Shown here in pieces: positions 8,002 through 16,739 of a stretch of DNA of 64,000 bases (position 1 is its first letter; every line of letters starts with the position of its first letter). The notes below the pieces were generated by a model. It worked only from the letters and a program-made list of their open reading frames with translations. It did not search any database and had not been told where the DNA came from. The DNA comes from Thioalkalivibrio paradoxus (lineage in GTDB: Bacteria; Pseudomonadota; Gammaproteobacteria; Ectothiorhodospirales; Ectothiorhodospiraceae), in NCBI GenBank assembly GCA_011390565.1, contig JAABSC010000001.1, positions 558,001-622,000 of the forward strand, read 5' to 3'. The position numbers and the translations under genes are program-made.

Positions 8002-8880
8002 TCAGGGATGCTCGCCCCAGCGCAGCTTGGAGCGCAGCATGCGCAGGAACTGGTGATTCCGCGGATGCACCAGCATCAGTGCCCGGTCCCGGCGTTCCAC
8101 CCTGAGGACATCCCCCGGCGCGAACTCCAGGTTCTCCTGCCCGTCCAGCGCCACCTGTGCCGGCGACCGGCTCCCGCTGCTCAGCTTGACCTCGATCGTG
8201 GCGCGACCGCTGACCACCAGAGGTCGGTGGTTCAGACTGTGCGGGCAGATGGGTACGACCATCATGGCATCGAGGTCGGGGGTCAGGATCGGCCCGCCCG
8301 CCGACAGCGCGTAGGCCGTGGAACCGGTCGGTGTGGCGACGATCAACCCATCAGCGCGCAGCCGGCCGACGTCGAGACCGTCGATGAAGGTGTCGAACTC
8401 GACGATCCGGACCACGCTCTGGACGTGCAGCACGGCATCGTTCACGGCCAGGCCGTGGTGGATCGGCGTGCCGTCCCGGAGCAGGGTCGTCTGGAGCATG
8501 GATCGGGGCTCGAGTTCGTAGGCGCCGTCCAGCACCGCAGACAGCTCCGCGGCTGCGCGGTCCGGGGAGACATCCACCAGGAAACCCAGGCGTCCCAGGT
8601 TGATGCCGAGAATGGGTGTGTCATGCGCAGCGGTGACGCGTGCCGTGGCCAGCAGGGTGCCATCCCCCCCGATCACCACGATCAGGTCGGCGCTGCGCGC
8701 CAGCTCTTCCAGCGGGGCGACCGAGAAAGCGGAAGGGTGTTCGCAGTCGCCGATGCCCTCCTCGAGGATCACTTCGGTGCCCCGCTGGTGCAGCATGTCC
8801 AGCAAGGTCGCGACCAGGGGTGCCGTACGCGAATCGGAGGTCTTGCCCACCAGCCCGATAATGCCGAAGTTGCTTTGCAT
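8002..8880 (-). CDS. nadK: NAD(+) kinase
   Basis: NAD kinase makes NADP from NAD and ATP. The 292-residue product shows the family signatures: GGDGT at residues 71-75, LGINLGRLGFL (91-101), NDAVLH (147-152) and TPTGSTAYALSAGGP (183-197). Length equals E. coli NadK (292). The ATG chosen gives the start MQSNFGIIGLVGK, as in homologues; the frame remains open far upstream through the antisense strand of hrcA, but that extension has no family similarity. There is only a weak CTGGG before the start. It is followed by recN after 23 bases and is divergent from hrcA, so this gap holds promoters for both directions. Confidence 0.96.
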   Translation of the reverse strand: MQSNFGIIGLVGKTSDSRTAPLVATLLDMLHQRGTEVILEEGIGDCEHPSAFSVAPLEELARSADLIVVIGGDGTLLATARVTAAHDTPILGINLGRLGFLVDVSPDRAAAELSAVLDGAYELEPRSMLQTTLLRDGTPIHHGLAVNDAVLHVQSVVRIVEFDTFIDGLDVGRLRADGLIVATPTGSTAYALSAGGPILTPDLDAMMVVPICPHSLNHRPLVVSGRATIEVKLSSGSRSPAQVALDGQENLEFAPGDVLRVERRDRALMLVHPRNHQFLRMLRSKLRWGEHP

Positions 8881-8973
8881 CCCAGCATTATCCGGAAAAC
8901 CGGGCGCGCACGCATCCGGTCGCGCCATGGCGGAATTCGGGGGTTTTGAAGGCCGAACGGGACGGGGGGGAAC

Positions 8974-9001
8974 TTGACTGCCTCCGGGCTTGGCATAGAC
9001 T
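8974..9001 (+). promoter_or_regulatory. Sigma70-type promoter of hrcA
   Basis: TTGACT (-35), a 16-base spacer and TAGACT (-10) lie before hrcA; the expected transcription start near 9008 falls inside the CIRCE-like element, a layout suited to repression by HrcA. Confidence 0.55.
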
Positions 9002-9004
9002 GAT

Positions 9005-9031
9005 TTGGCACTCGGTGTGCACAAGCGCTGA
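9005..9031. promoter_or_regulatory. Degenerate CIRCE element (HrcA operator)
   Basis: The left arm TTGGCACTC matches 8 of 9 bases of the consensus CIRCE arm TTAGCACTC. After exactly nine bases the right arm AAGCGCTGA matches 6 of 9 of GAGTGCTAA. It ends directly before the hrcA Shine-Dalgarno sequence, where an HrcA operator for autorepression would be expected. No second CIRCE was seen before dnaK. Confidence 0.55.
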
Positions 9032-9045
9032 CAAGGATGGACGTA

Positions 9046-10101
9046 ATGCAGGATATACAACTCGACCCCAGGGCCCGTACGCTGCTGCGCACCCTGATCG
9101 AGAGCTATATTCGCGACGGCCAGCCCGTCGGTTCCCGAACGCTCGCGCGGACGAGTGGACTCAACGTAAGCCCTGCGACCATCCGCAACGTGATGGCCGA
9201 TCTGGAAGACCTGGGGCTCGTGCATGCGCCGCATACCTCGGCCGGGCGTGTGCCCACGGCTGCGGGATATCGACTCTTCGTCGACGCCCTGCTCGAGATA
9301 CGGGCACCGAACCGCCAGCAGGTCGAGGCTATCGAGGCCCGCTTCAGTCCGGGCGCCACGACCCAGGACCTTCTGGGCGCGGCGGGCAGCGTGCTGTCCA
9401 GCGTGACGCGGCTGGCCGGGATGGTCCGCCTGCCGCGGAACCGGAATGTCGCGCTTACGCAGATCGAGTTCCTGCGCTTGAGCGAACGGCGGGTACTGGC
9501 GATTCTGGTGATCGATGGCAAGGAGGTCCAGAATCGCGTCCTGGAACTGGAGCGGGATTATCAACCCTCGGATCTCCAGCACATGGCGAACTACCTGAAT
9601 GCCCACCTCGCCGGGCAGAGCATGCAGATCGTGCGCAGGCAGCTGCTCACCGAGATGCGTACGGTACGCCGTGATCTGGACGCGATGATGCTCGCCGCGA
9701 TCGATCTTGGCGAACGCGCGATCGGCGACGACGATCCGGACGACATGCTCGTCGCGGGCGAGACACAGCTGCTCGAGTACGATGAACTTTCGGACATTCA
9801 CCGTCTGCGGCAGCTGTTGGAGGCGTTCCACGAAAAGCGCGAGATCCTGGCGATCCTGGATCAGTGCATTCGGGCCGACCGGGTACAGATCTTCATCGGG
9901 CGTGAGTCTGGGCTGGAGTGGTTCGAGCACTGCTCGGTGGTCACGGCACCTTACAGCGTGGATGGCGAGATCGTCGGGGTTCTGGGGGTGATCGGTCCGA
10001 CCCGAATGTCCTACGAGCGCGTGATACCGATCGTCGACATCACCGCACGCCTGCTCGGGTCGGCCTTGAATTATCGGAACGAGCCCCCAAACACGCGTTA
10101 A
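9046..10101 (+). CDS. hrcA: Heat-inducible transcription repressor HrcA
   Basis: HrcA represses chaperone genes by binding CIRCE; GroEL keeps it active. The 351-residue product has the N-terminal winged-helix domain with the family motifs RTLLRTLIESYIRDGQPVGSRT, LNVSPATIRNVMADLEDLG and APHTSAGRVPTAAGYR (each given in part), then the dimerisation and insert domains. Start: AAGGA lies eight bases before this ATG; an ATG nine bases earlier overlaps that Shine-Dalgarno sequence and is less likely. It leads the cluster hrcA-grpE-dnaK-dnaJ, an order found in many bacteria but absent from enterobacteria, which lack HrcA. A degenerate CIRCE precedes the gene, so autoregulation is probable. Confidence 0.96.
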   Translation: MQDIQLDPRARTLLRTLIESYIRDGQPVGSRTLARTSGLNVSPATIRNVMADLEDLGLVHAPHTSAGRVPTAAGYRLFVDALLEIRAPNRQQVEAIEARFSPGATTQDLLGAAGSVLSSVTRLAGMVRLPRNRNVALTQIEFLRLSERRVLAILVIDGKEVQNRVLELERDYQPSDLQHMANYLNAHLAGQSMQIVRRQLLTEMRTVRRDLDAMMLAAIDLGERAIGDDDPDDMLVAGETQLLEYDELSDIHRLRQLLEAFHEKREILAILDQCIRADRVQIFIGRESGLEWFEHCSVVTAPYSVDGEIVGVLGVIGPTRMSYERVIPIVDITARLLGSALNYRNEPPNTR

Positions 10102-10161
10102 GCATGCGGCGGTGACGTTTCGCGCCGCGTCGCACATCTGGTAACCAGCCAAGAGGAAATT

Positions 10162-10743
10162 ATGTCCAACCCAGGGGAACAGGTGGAATCCGGACAGCAG
10201 GATTCCACGCCGGCCGAGTCAGTGGATCATGCGGCGGGTGACGCCGCACCGTCGAAGGATGTCGAGAGCCAGATTGCCGATCTCGAGGCGCTCGCGGACG
10301 AGCGGCTCGATCAGCTTTTGCGGGTCCAGGCGGAACTCGAAAACCAGCGGCGACGGTCCGAGCGCGAGATCGAAGCCGCGCACAAGTATGCGATGGAGCG
10401 CTTCGCGCGTGAGCTGCTGAATGTCTGCGACAGCCTGGAAATGGGGCTGGAGGCCGCGCGCAAGACTCAGGACGCGACCAGTATCATCGAGGGGACCGAA
10501 CTGACCCTCAAATCCTTCCACACCGCCTTTGAAAAGTTCGGCATCGAGGCGGTGGACCCGGAGGGCGAGCGCTTCGACCCGGAGCGGCACCAGGCGATGA
10601 CGGTGCAGGAGAGCGCGGACCACCCGGCCAATACCGTCCTTGCCACGCTGCAGAAGGGTTACCTGCTGCAGGGTCGGGTGCTGCGTCCCGCCATGGTGAT
10701 CGTTTCACGGGCGCCGCAGAACAACAGCGGCGAGAGCGCTTGA
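10162..10743 (+). CDS. grpE: Nucleotide exchange factor GrpE
   Basis: GrpE releases ADP from DnaK in the chaperone cycle. The 193-residue product has an acidic, poorly conserved N-terminus, a long coiled coil from about residue 30 ([19 protein letters not shown], then [19 protein letters not shown]), and the C-terminal beta domain with [20 protein letters not shown] and [15 protein letters not shown] (given as short pieces). An AGAGGAAA Shine-Dalgarno sequence precedes the ATG. Its stop codon TGA lies inside the -35 box of the sigma32 promoter for dnaK, so the end of this gene doubles as a regulatory element. Confidence 0.97.
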   Translation: MSNPGEQVESGQQDSTPAESVDHAAGDAAPSKDVESQIADLEALADERLDQLLRVQAELENQRRRSEREIEAAHKYAMERFARELLNVCDSLEMGLEAARKTQDATSIIEGTELTLKSFHTAFEKFGIEAVDPEGERFDPERHQAMTVQESADHPANTVLATLQKGYLLQGRVLRPAMVIVSRAPQNNSGESA

Positions 10744-10766
10744 AAACGCGGGATCGCACCCCATAT
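10739..10766 (+). promoter_or_regulatory. Sigma32 (RpoH) heat-shock promoter of dnaK
   Basis: CTTGAAA (-35), a 13-base spacer and CCCCATAT (-10) form an almost perfect match to the RpoH consensus CTTGAAA/CCCCATnT. The -35 box overlaps the grpE stop codon. It would drive dnaK, and probably dnaJ, on heat shock independently of the hrcA promoter. Confidence 0.85.
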
Positions 10767-10840
10767 CGCACACAGACAGGGCGGCGCGCAGATCGAGCGC
10801 GCGCCGCAACGACCCATTCCACCGCAGGAGTTTTCTAATC

Positions 10841-12766
10841 ATGGGAAAGATCATCGGCATTGACCTTGGTACGACCAATTCCTGTGTCGCCGTCATGGAG
10901 GGCGACCAGGCCAAGGTGATCGAAAACAGCGAAGGGGGACGCACCACGCCGTCCGTCGTCGCTTTCACCGAGGATGGCGAGGTTCTCGTCGGTCAGTCGG
11001 CCAAGCGCCAGGCCGTCACCAACTCGGCCAACACGCTGCACGCCGTGAAGCGACTGATCGGGCGTCGCTTCGAAGAGAAGGAAGTCCAGAAGGACATCCA
11101 GCTGGTGCCCTACAAGATCGTCAAGGCCGACAATGGCGATGCCTGGGTGGAGGTCCGGGGCAAGAAGATGGCGCCGCCGGAAATCTCCGCACGCGTGCTG
11201 CAGAAGATGAAGAAGACGGCTGAAGATTATCTCGGCGAGCCCGTGACCGAGGCCGTGATCACCGTTCCCGCCTACTTCAACGACTCCCAGCGCCAGGCGA
11301 CCAAGGATGCCGGGCGCATCGCCGGACTCGAGGTGAAGCGCATCATCAACGAGCCGACCGCGGCGGCGCTTGCCTACGGCATGGACAAGAAGCGCGGCGA
11401 CCGCAAGATCGCGGTATACGACCTCGGTGGTGGCACCTTCGACATCTCGATCATCGAAATCGCGGAGGTGGACGGCGAACACCAGTTCGAGGTGCTGGCC
11501 ACCAATGGCGACACATTCCTGGGTGGCGAGGACTTCGATAACCGCCTGATCGACTATCTGGTCGGCGAGTTCAAGAAAGAGCAGGGTCTGGATCTCAAGA
11601 ACGACCCCTTGGCCATGCAGCGCATCCGCGAAGCGGCCGAGAAAGCCAAGATCGAGCTGTCCTCGAGTCAGCAGACCGAGGTGAATCTTCCGTACGTGAC
11701 CGCCGATAACACCGGACCCAAGCATCTGGCCATGAAGGTCACCCGCGCCAAGCTGGAAAGCCTGGTCGAGGACCTGATCCAGCGGACCATCGAGCCCTGC
11801 AAGCTGGCGCTGAAGGACGCCGGCCTTTCCGCGGGGCAGATCGACGACGTGATTCTCGTCGGTGGTCAGATCCGCATGCCCAAGGTTCAGGAGGCCGTGC
11901 AGAACTTCTTCGGCAAGGAGCCGCGCAAGGACGTGAACCCCGACGAGGCGGTTGCGGTCGGTGCCGCGGTGCAGGGCGGCGTGCTTGGCGGCAGCGTGAA
12001 GGACGTGCTGCTGCTCGACGTGACGCCCCTGTCCCTGGGCATCGAGACGCTGGGCGGTGTGATGACCAAGCTGATCGAAAAGAACACCACGATTCCCACC
12101 AAGGCGAACCAGGTGTTCTCGACGGCCGACGACAATCAGACCGCGGTGACCGTGCACGTGCTGCAGGGTGAGCGCGAACAGGCCAGCGTCAACAAGTCGC
12201 TGGGTCGTTTCGACCTGACCGACATCCCGCCGGCGCCGCGCGGCGTACCGCAGGTCGAAGTGACGTTCGACATCGACGCCAACGGCATCCTGCACGTCTC
12301 GGCGAAGGACAAGGCGACCGGCAAGGAGAACCGGATCGTGATCAAGGCGTCTTCCGGACTGAGCGACGACGAAGTGGAGAAGATGGTCAAGGATGCCGAG
12401 GCTCATGCCGAGGAAGACAAGCGGTTCCATGCCCTCGTGGCGGCGCGCAACCAGGCCGATGCGCTGGTGCATTCCGCCGAGAAGTCGCTCAAGGATCTTT
12501 CGGAGCAGGTCGAAGCCGACGAGCGTACGGCCATCGAAGCGGCGATCAACGACGTTCGCGAAGCCATGAAGGGCGACGACACCGCGGCCATCGAGGCGGC
12601 CACGCAGAAACTCGCCGAGGCCTCGGGCAAGCTCGCCGAGCGCGCCTATGCCAAGGCCAGCGAAGGCGCGGATGCGTCCGCGGACGGTGGTGAAAGCCAG
12701 GCGGGCGCGGGTCAGGACGACGTCGTGGACGCCGAATTCGAAGAGGTCGACGACAAGAAACAGTGA
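10841..12766 (+). CDS. dnaK: Molecular chaperone DnaK (Hsp70)
   Basis: DnaK is the main Hsp70, folding and protecting proteins with DnaJ and GrpE and, in gammaproteobacteria, controlling sigma32. The 641-residue product begins [21 protein letters not shown] and has the other nucleotide-binding motifs ([12 protein letters not shown] near residue 195, [12 protein letters not shown] near 170), the substrate-binding domain and the acidic C-terminus [21 protein letters not shown] precedes the start by about nine bases. One small oddity is [10 protein letters not shown] where most DnaKs have GGQTRMP. Control is likely dual: read-through from the HrcA-regulated hrcA promoter and the sigma32 promoter in the grpE-dnaK gap. 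Confidence 0.98.
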   Translation: MGKIIGIDLGTTNSCVAVMEGDQAKVIENSEGGRTTPSVVAFTEDGEVLVGQSAKRQAVTNSANTLHAVKRLIGRRFEEKEVQKDIQLVPYKIVKADNGDAWVEVRGKKMAPPEISARVLQKMKKTAEDYLGEPVTEAVITVPAYFNDSQRQATKDAGRIAGLEVKRIINEPTAAALAYGMDKKRGDRKIAVYDLGGGTFDISIIEIAEVDGEHQFEVLATNGDTFLGGEDFDNRLIDYLVGEFKKEQGLDLKNDPLAMQRIREAAEKAKIELSSSQQTEVNLPYVTADNTGPKHLAMKVTRAKLESLVEDLIQRTIEPCKLALKDAGLSAGQIDDVILVGGQIRMPKVQEAVQNFFGKEPRKDVNPDEAVAVGAAVQGGVLGGSVKDVLLLDVTPLSLGIETLGGVMTKLIEKNTTIPTKANQVFSTADDNQTAVTVHVLQGEREQASVNKSLGRFDLTDIPPAPRGVPQVEVTFDIDANGILHVSAKDKATGKENRIVIKASSGLSDDEVEKMVKDAEAHAEEDKRFHALVAARNQADALVHSAEKSLKDLSEQVEADERTAIEAAINDVREAMKGDDTAAIEAATQKLAEASGKLAERAYAKASEGADASADGGESQAGAGQDDVVDAEFEEVDDKKQ

Positions 12767-12776
12767 CGGTGAAAAC

Positions 12777-12799
12777 CCGCCCGGCTGCCGGCCGGGCGG
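12777..12799 (+). other. Stem-loop between dnaK and dnaJ
   Basis: A perfect 9-bp GC stem (CCGCCCGGC/GCCGGGCGG) with a 5-base loop begins 10 bases after the dnaK stop. There is no T-run. It could slow transcription, protect the dnaK mRNA 3' end, or set the DnaK:DnaJ ratio; which of these applies is inference. Confidence 0.6.
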
Positions 12800-12904
12800 T
12801 ATCCCGTTCCTCCGGGCACGCCCGGTTCCGCACGAGCGGATCCGGGCCGTGCCTGTTACCGTGTGGCCCGGACGGGCGCACGCGGCAAACGGCAAGGATC
12901 CGAG

Positions 12905-14044
12905 ATGGCGCAACGTGACTACTACGAGGTACTCGGGGTTCCCCGGGATGCCTCGGCAGACGTGATCAAGAAGGCGTTCCGACGTCTGGCAATGAAGGAT
13001 CACCCGGATCGAAATCCGGGTGATGCCGATGCGGAAGCCCGGTTCAAGGAAGCCAGGGCCGCCTACGACATCCTGAGCGATACCCGCAAACGCGAGGCCT
13101 ATGACCGCTATGGCCATGCCGGCGTGGACCCGTCCGCGGCGGGTGGATTCGGTGCGGGCGGAGGCGGCAATTTCAGCGACATCTTCGAGGATATCTTCGG
13201 GGACATCTTCGGCGGTGGCCGTGGCGGCGGACAAAGGGTCTACCGTGGTTCGGACCTGCAATACAATCTCGAACTGACGCTCGAGGAGGCAGTCTTCGGC
13301 ACCGACGTGAAGATCCGCGTGCCGACCACGGTGACCTGCGACGCCTGTGACGGGAGCGGCGCGGAGCCCGGGACCAGCCCCGAGACCTGTCCGACCTGCA
13401 AGGGAGCGGGGCAGGTGCGTATCCAGCAGGGATTCTTTTCGGTGCAGCAGACCTGTCCCCGTTGTCAGGGGACCGGCAAGGTCATCCCCAGCCCCTGTGG
13501 CAGTTGCGGCGGCTCGGGGCGCGTGCAGCAGCAGAATACGCTGGATGTGAAGATACCGGCCGGTGTGGACAGCGGCGACCGCATCCGCCTCTCCGGACAG
13601 GGCGAAGCGGGCATCAACGGCGGACCCGCCGGCGACCTCTACGTTCAGGTCCGCGTGAAACCGCACAAGCTATTCCAGCGCGACGGCAATCACCTGCTCT
13701 GCGAGGTCCCCATTTCCTTCGCAACCGCCGCCCTTGGTGGCGAACTCGAGGTCCCCTGCCTGAAGGGGCGCGTGGTACTCAAGGTTCCGGCCGAGACACA
13801 GAGCGGCAAGCAGTTCCGGATGCGCGGCAAGGGCGTGACCTCGGTACACGGTGGGGGTGTCGGCGATCTGCTTTGCCGTGTGATTGTGGAGACGCCCGTG
13901 AATCTCACCGCGAAGCAGCGCGACTTGCTGCAGGAATTCGACGCCTCGACGCGGCAGGGTGGCACCCGGCACAGTCCGCAGGCCCATTCCTGGCTCGATG
14001 GCGTAAAGGGGTTTTTCGAAGACCTGAAGTTCTGGAACAAGTAG
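12905..14044 (+). CDS. dnaJ: Molecular chaperone DnaJ (Hsp40)
   Basis: DnaJ stimulates the DnaK ATPase and delivers substrates. The 379-residue product has the full class-A layout: J domain with HPD at residues 33-35, a glycine/phenylalanine-rich linker ([20 protein letters not shown]), four CxxCxGxG zinc motifs ([32 protein letters not shown]), and the C-terminal substrate domains ending in [21 protein letters not shown] lies six bases before the ATG; an earlier in-frame ATG would add 14 unrelated residues. A 138-base gap with a strong hairpin separates it from dnaK. It converges with epmB. Confidence 0.98.
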   Translation: MAQRDYYEVLGVPRDASADVIKKAFRRLAMKDHPDRNPGDADAEARFKEARAAYDILSDTRKREAYDRYGHAGVDPSAAGGFGAGGGGNFSDIFEDIFGDIFGGGRGGGQRVYRGSDLQYNLELTLEEAVFGTDVKIRVPTTVTCDACDGSGAEPGTSPETCPTCKGAGQVRIQQGFFSVQQTCPRCQGTGKVIPSPCGSCGGSGRVQQQNTLDVKIPAGVDSGDRIRLSGQGEAGINGGPAGDLYVQVRVKPHKLFQRDGNHLLCEVPISFATAALGGELEVPCLKGRVVLKVPAETQSGKQFRMRGKGVTSVHGGGVGDLLCRVIVETPVNLTAKQRDLLQEFDASTRQGGTRHSPQAHSWLDGVKGFFEDLKFWNK

Positions 14045-14045
14045 T

Positions 14046-14068
14046 GCGCCGGCGTTCCGGTTCGGCGC
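14046..14068. terminator. Candidate stem-loop between convergent dnaJ and epmB
   Basis: A 6-bp GC stem (GCGCCG/CGGCGC) with an 11-base loop fills the 25-base gap between the two stop codons. No T-run follows on either strand, so terminator function is only suggested by position. Confidence 0.3.
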
Positions 14069-14069
14069 G

Positions 14070-15089
14070 TCAGGCCGGTGTCTTGCCCGGTGCGCCCGGT
14101 TCCTCCCGGACCATCCTTGGGACCAGGTAACCCGGGAGCCGGGCCCGGAGTTCGGCGTGCAGTTCCCGCGCGCGATGGTCTGGAACTTCGAAATGCCCCG
14201 TGCCCCGGGCGCGATCCAGCAGGTGCAGGTAGTAGGGCAGGACCCCGGCCCGGAACCCGGTTTCCTGCAAGGCGCACAGCGTGTCCGCGTCATCGTTGAC
14301 CCCCGCCAGCAGCACCGACTGGTTCAGCAGGGTGATGCCGCTCGCCCGCAGGCGGGCGATGGCCTGTTCGGCTGGCCCCTCGAATTCCCGCGGATGGTTG
14401 GCGTGCAGCACCAGCACATGCTCCAGGCGTCCCCGGCCGATCCAGGACAGCAGCTCGTCGTCGATACGCTCCGGCAGCACCACCGGCAGCCGGGTGTGAA
14501 TTCTGAGCCGCTGCAGATGCGGGATGTGTTCCAGGCTCCGGACGAGGTCGCGCAGACGCGCATCCGGAAGCGTCAACGGATCGCCACCGCTCAGGATCAA
14601 TTCACGGATTTCCTGTCGCTCGCGCAGGTACTCCAGTGCAGGGTCCCAGTTTCCCGGGGTACTGAACGCGTTATAGGGAAACTCCCGGCGGAAACAGTAC
14701 CGGCAGTGGATGGCGCAGGCTCCGGTGGTCACCAGCAGCGCGCGGCCGTGATATTTGTGCAGCAGGCCTGGCGCCGCCATGGCGGCATGATCCCCAACCG
14801 GATCCGGGCCAAATCCGGGCCGTTCGAGCAGTTCGCAACCCTGTGGCAGCACCTGCAAAAGCAGCGGATCCCGCGGGTTCCCGGGCTGGATCCGAGCGAG
14901 ATAACTCTCGGGCACGCGGGTCCGGAACCCATGGTCCGCCCGCGCGAGATCGGGAAAGTCCCGGGGATCCAGGCGAAGGCGGCGCAGCAGTTCGAGCGGA
15001 TCGCGTACGGCCGTAGCGAGCGCGTGTTGCCAGCGCACAGGCTGGGCGGCCGTCATCGGTCGAGGTATCATCGTGGGCTTTGTGGACAT
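14070..15089 (-). CDS. epmB: EF-P beta-lysylation protein EpmB (lysine 2,3-aminomutase-like radical SAM enzyme)
   Basis: EpmB converts (S)-alpha-lysine to (R)-beta-lysine, which EpmA then attaches to Lys34 of EF-P. The 339-residue product (E. coli 342) has the radical-SAM cluster motif CAIHCRYC with cysteines 125, 129 and 132, PGLLHKYHGRALL just before it, and LILSGGDPLTLPD after it. I chose the ATG preceded by GAGG five bases upstream, giving an N-terminus of family length; ATGs at 15071 and 15056 are alternatives. The gene is divergent from efp with only about 66 bases between starts, so modifier and target share an upstream region, and epmA follows efp. Confidence 0.95.
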   Translation of the reverse strand: MSTKPTMIPRPMTAAQPVRWQHALATAVRDPLELLRRLRLDPRDFPDLARADHGFRTRVPESYLARIQPGNPRDPLLLQVLPQGCELLERPGFGPDPVGDHAAMAAPGLLHKYHGRALLVTTGACAIHCRYCFRREFPYNAFSTPGNWDPALEYLRERQEIRELILSGGDPLTLPDARLRDLVRSLEHIPHLQRLRIHTRLPVVLPERIDDELLSWIGRGRLEHVLVLHANHPREFEGPAEQAIARLRASGITLLNQSVLLAGVNDDADTLCALQETGFRAGVLPYYLHLLDRARGTGHFEVPDHRARELHAELRARLPGYLVPRMVREEPGAPGKTPA

Positions 15090-15155
15090 GGTTACCTCGG
15101 TGGCCAGCCACGCTTCCAAACGCAGGTGGCGCGACCGCCACGGGGATGACACGAC

Positions 15156-15719
15156 ATGGCAACGTACAGCACCAGCGAATTCCGCGGTGGATTGAAGATT
15201 CTACTGGATGGCGATCCGCAGGTGGTCGTCGAGAACGAATTCGTGAAGCCCGGGAAGGGGCAGGCCTTCAGCCGAGTCCGTCTGCGCAATCTGCGCACCG
15301 GACGCGTTCTGGAAAAAACCTTCAAGTCGGGGGAGACGGTGGAAGCCGCCGATGTGATGGACACCGACATGCAGTACCTCTATACCGATGGGGAGTTCTG
15401 GCATTTCATGGTCCCGAGTTCGTTCGAACAATACGCCATGAGCCAGGCGGCGTTGGGAGGTTCCGCGCAATGGCTCAAGGAACAGGACGTCTGCGTGGTC
15501 ACGCTCTGGAACGGCGAACCCCTCTCCGTGACGCCTCCCAACTTCGTCGAGCTGAAGATCGTCCAGTGCGATCCCGGTGTGCGCGGGGACACCGCCCAGG
15601 GCGGCACCAAGCCCGCCACGCTGGAAACGGGAGCCGTGGTGAAGGTGCCCCTGTTCGTCGAGGAGGGCGAAACCGTCAAGGTCGACACCCGATCGGGGGA
15701 ATACGTCTCGCGGGTTTGA
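15156..15719 (+). CDS. efp: Elongation factor P
   Basis: EF-P relieves ribosome stalling at polyproline stretches. The 187-residue product has three beta domains and the modification loop VKPGKGQAF with Lys34, the site of beta-lysylation in organisms that have EpmA and EpmB; both genes flank this one. Other family landmarks are [30 protein letters not shown] and the C-terminal [12 protein letters not shown]. Potential stalling motifs occur in the window, for instance the proline run in the FimX-like protein and the proline-rich part of IF2, so EF-P may matter for those genes; that is inference. Confidence 0.98.
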   Translation: MATYSTSEFRGGLKILLDGDPQVVVENEFVKPGKGQAFSRVRLRNLRTGRVLEKTFKSGETVEAADVMDTDMQYLYTDGEFWHFMVPSSFEQYAMSQAALGGSAQWLKEQDVCVVTLWNGEPLSVTPPNFVELKIVQCDPGVRGDTAQGGTKPATLETGAVVKVPLFVEEGETVKVDTRSGEYVSRV

Positions 15720-15761
15720 TCGGACACCACGGTCGAACGGTTTCGGCTGTCGGGTTCGCGG

Positions 15762-16736
15762 ATGACTGACCTGAACTGGCGCCCCGGCGCGGCTGCTGCG
15801 CGTGCGCACCGGGCACGTCTCAATGCGGAGCTGCGGGCCTTCTTTGCCGCGCTCGGGGTGCTGGAAGTGGAAACGCCGCTGTTGTCCGCCGGCGCGCCCC
15901 AGGATCCGGCGATCGAAAGCTGGCGGGCATCGGCTCCGGATGGCGCGTCCGGGTACCTGCAGACGTCACCCGAATACCCGATGAAGCGGTTGCTCGCCGA
16001 CGGGGCAGGCGACATCTACCAGCTGGCGAAGGTCTTCCGTGGCGCAGAGCAGGGCCGTCGGCATAATCCCGAATTCACGCTGTTGGAATGGTACCGGGTC
16101 GGGTACGACCATCACCGGCTGATGGACGAGCTGGTCGAGCTGGTGCATACGGTGGCGGCGCTCGATCCCCGCTGGCATCGGCCCGGCGGCGGCGTTCGGC
16201 GCCTGTCCTACTGCGACCTGTTTCGCGAAGCCCTGGACCTCGATCCGCTTTCCTGCACGATCGACGACTGTGCCGCGGCCGCGGCGGATGCGGGTCTCGA
16301 CCTGACCGGCCGGCTGGGCCGGGACGCCTGGCTGGATGCGTTGATGTCGCTGGTGCTGGCTCCCCGGTTTCCATCCGACAGGCTCACGCTGGTATTCGAC
16401 TACCCTGAGAGCCAGGCAGTCCTCGCGCGTCCCAGTGAATCGTCTCCCGGTTGTGCCAGTCGCTTCGAGCTGTACTGGGGCGATCTCGAGCTGGCCAACG
16501 GCTTTCATGAGCTGACGGACCCGGAAATCTTTCTTGCGCGGAGAAACCGGGACCGGGCCCGACGCGCGAGCGAAGGTCAGGAGTGTCCGGAAGTCGATCC
16601 CTTCTTCGCTGCGGCGATGTTGTCCGGTTTGCCCGATTGTGCCGGCGTCGCGTTGGGCGTGGATCGATTGCTGATGAGGCTGCTCGGAACCCAGGATATC
16701 GGCACGGTCATCGACTTCCCCTGGGGACGCGCCTGA
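15762..16736 (+). CDS. epmA: EF-P lysine aminoacylase EpmA (PoxA/GenX)
   Basis: EpmA is a truncated class-II lysyl-tRNA synthetase homologue that attaches (R)-beta-lysine to EF-P Lys34. The 324-residue product (E. coli 325) lacks the anticodon-binding domain and keeps the catalytic core: LEVETPLLSAGAPQDPAIES (residues 34-53), SPEYPMKRLL (69-78), motif 2 VFRGAEQGRRHNPEFTLLEW (91-110), WGDLELANGFHEL, and motif 3 GVALGVDRLLMRLLG near the end. It lies 42 bases after efp on the same strand and is convergent with psd only three bases beyond its stop. Confidence 0.96.
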   Translation: MTDLNWRPGAAAARAHRARLNAELRAFFAALGVLEVETPLLSAGAPQDPAIESWRASAPDGASGYLQTSPEYPMKRLLADGAGDIYQLAKVFRGAEQGRRHNPEFTLLEWYRVGYDHHRLMDELVELVHTVAALDPRWHRPGGGVRRLSYCDLFREALDLDPLSCTIDDCAAAAADAGLDLTGRLGRDAWLDALMSLVLAPRFPSDRLTLVFDYPESQAVLARPSESSPGCASRFELYWGDLELANGFHELTDPEIFLARRNRDRARRASEGQECPEVDPFFAAAMLSGLPDCAGVALGVDRLLMRLLGTQDIGTVIDFPWGRA

Positions 16737-16739
16737 GTC

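Noticed and set aside
8881..10152. Upstream extension of the nadK frame through the antisense of hrcA.
   Set aside because: The extension has no similarity to NAD kinases, and MQSNFGIIG is the family-like start.
11863..11883. DnaK GGQIRMP instead of GGQTRMP.
   Set aside because: A single conservative-position change in an otherwise canonical protein; not enough to suggest altered function.
10835..13666. A 943-codon open frame opposite dnaK and dnaJ.
   Set aside because: A shadow of two highly biased, conserved chaperone genes; no protein family recognisable.
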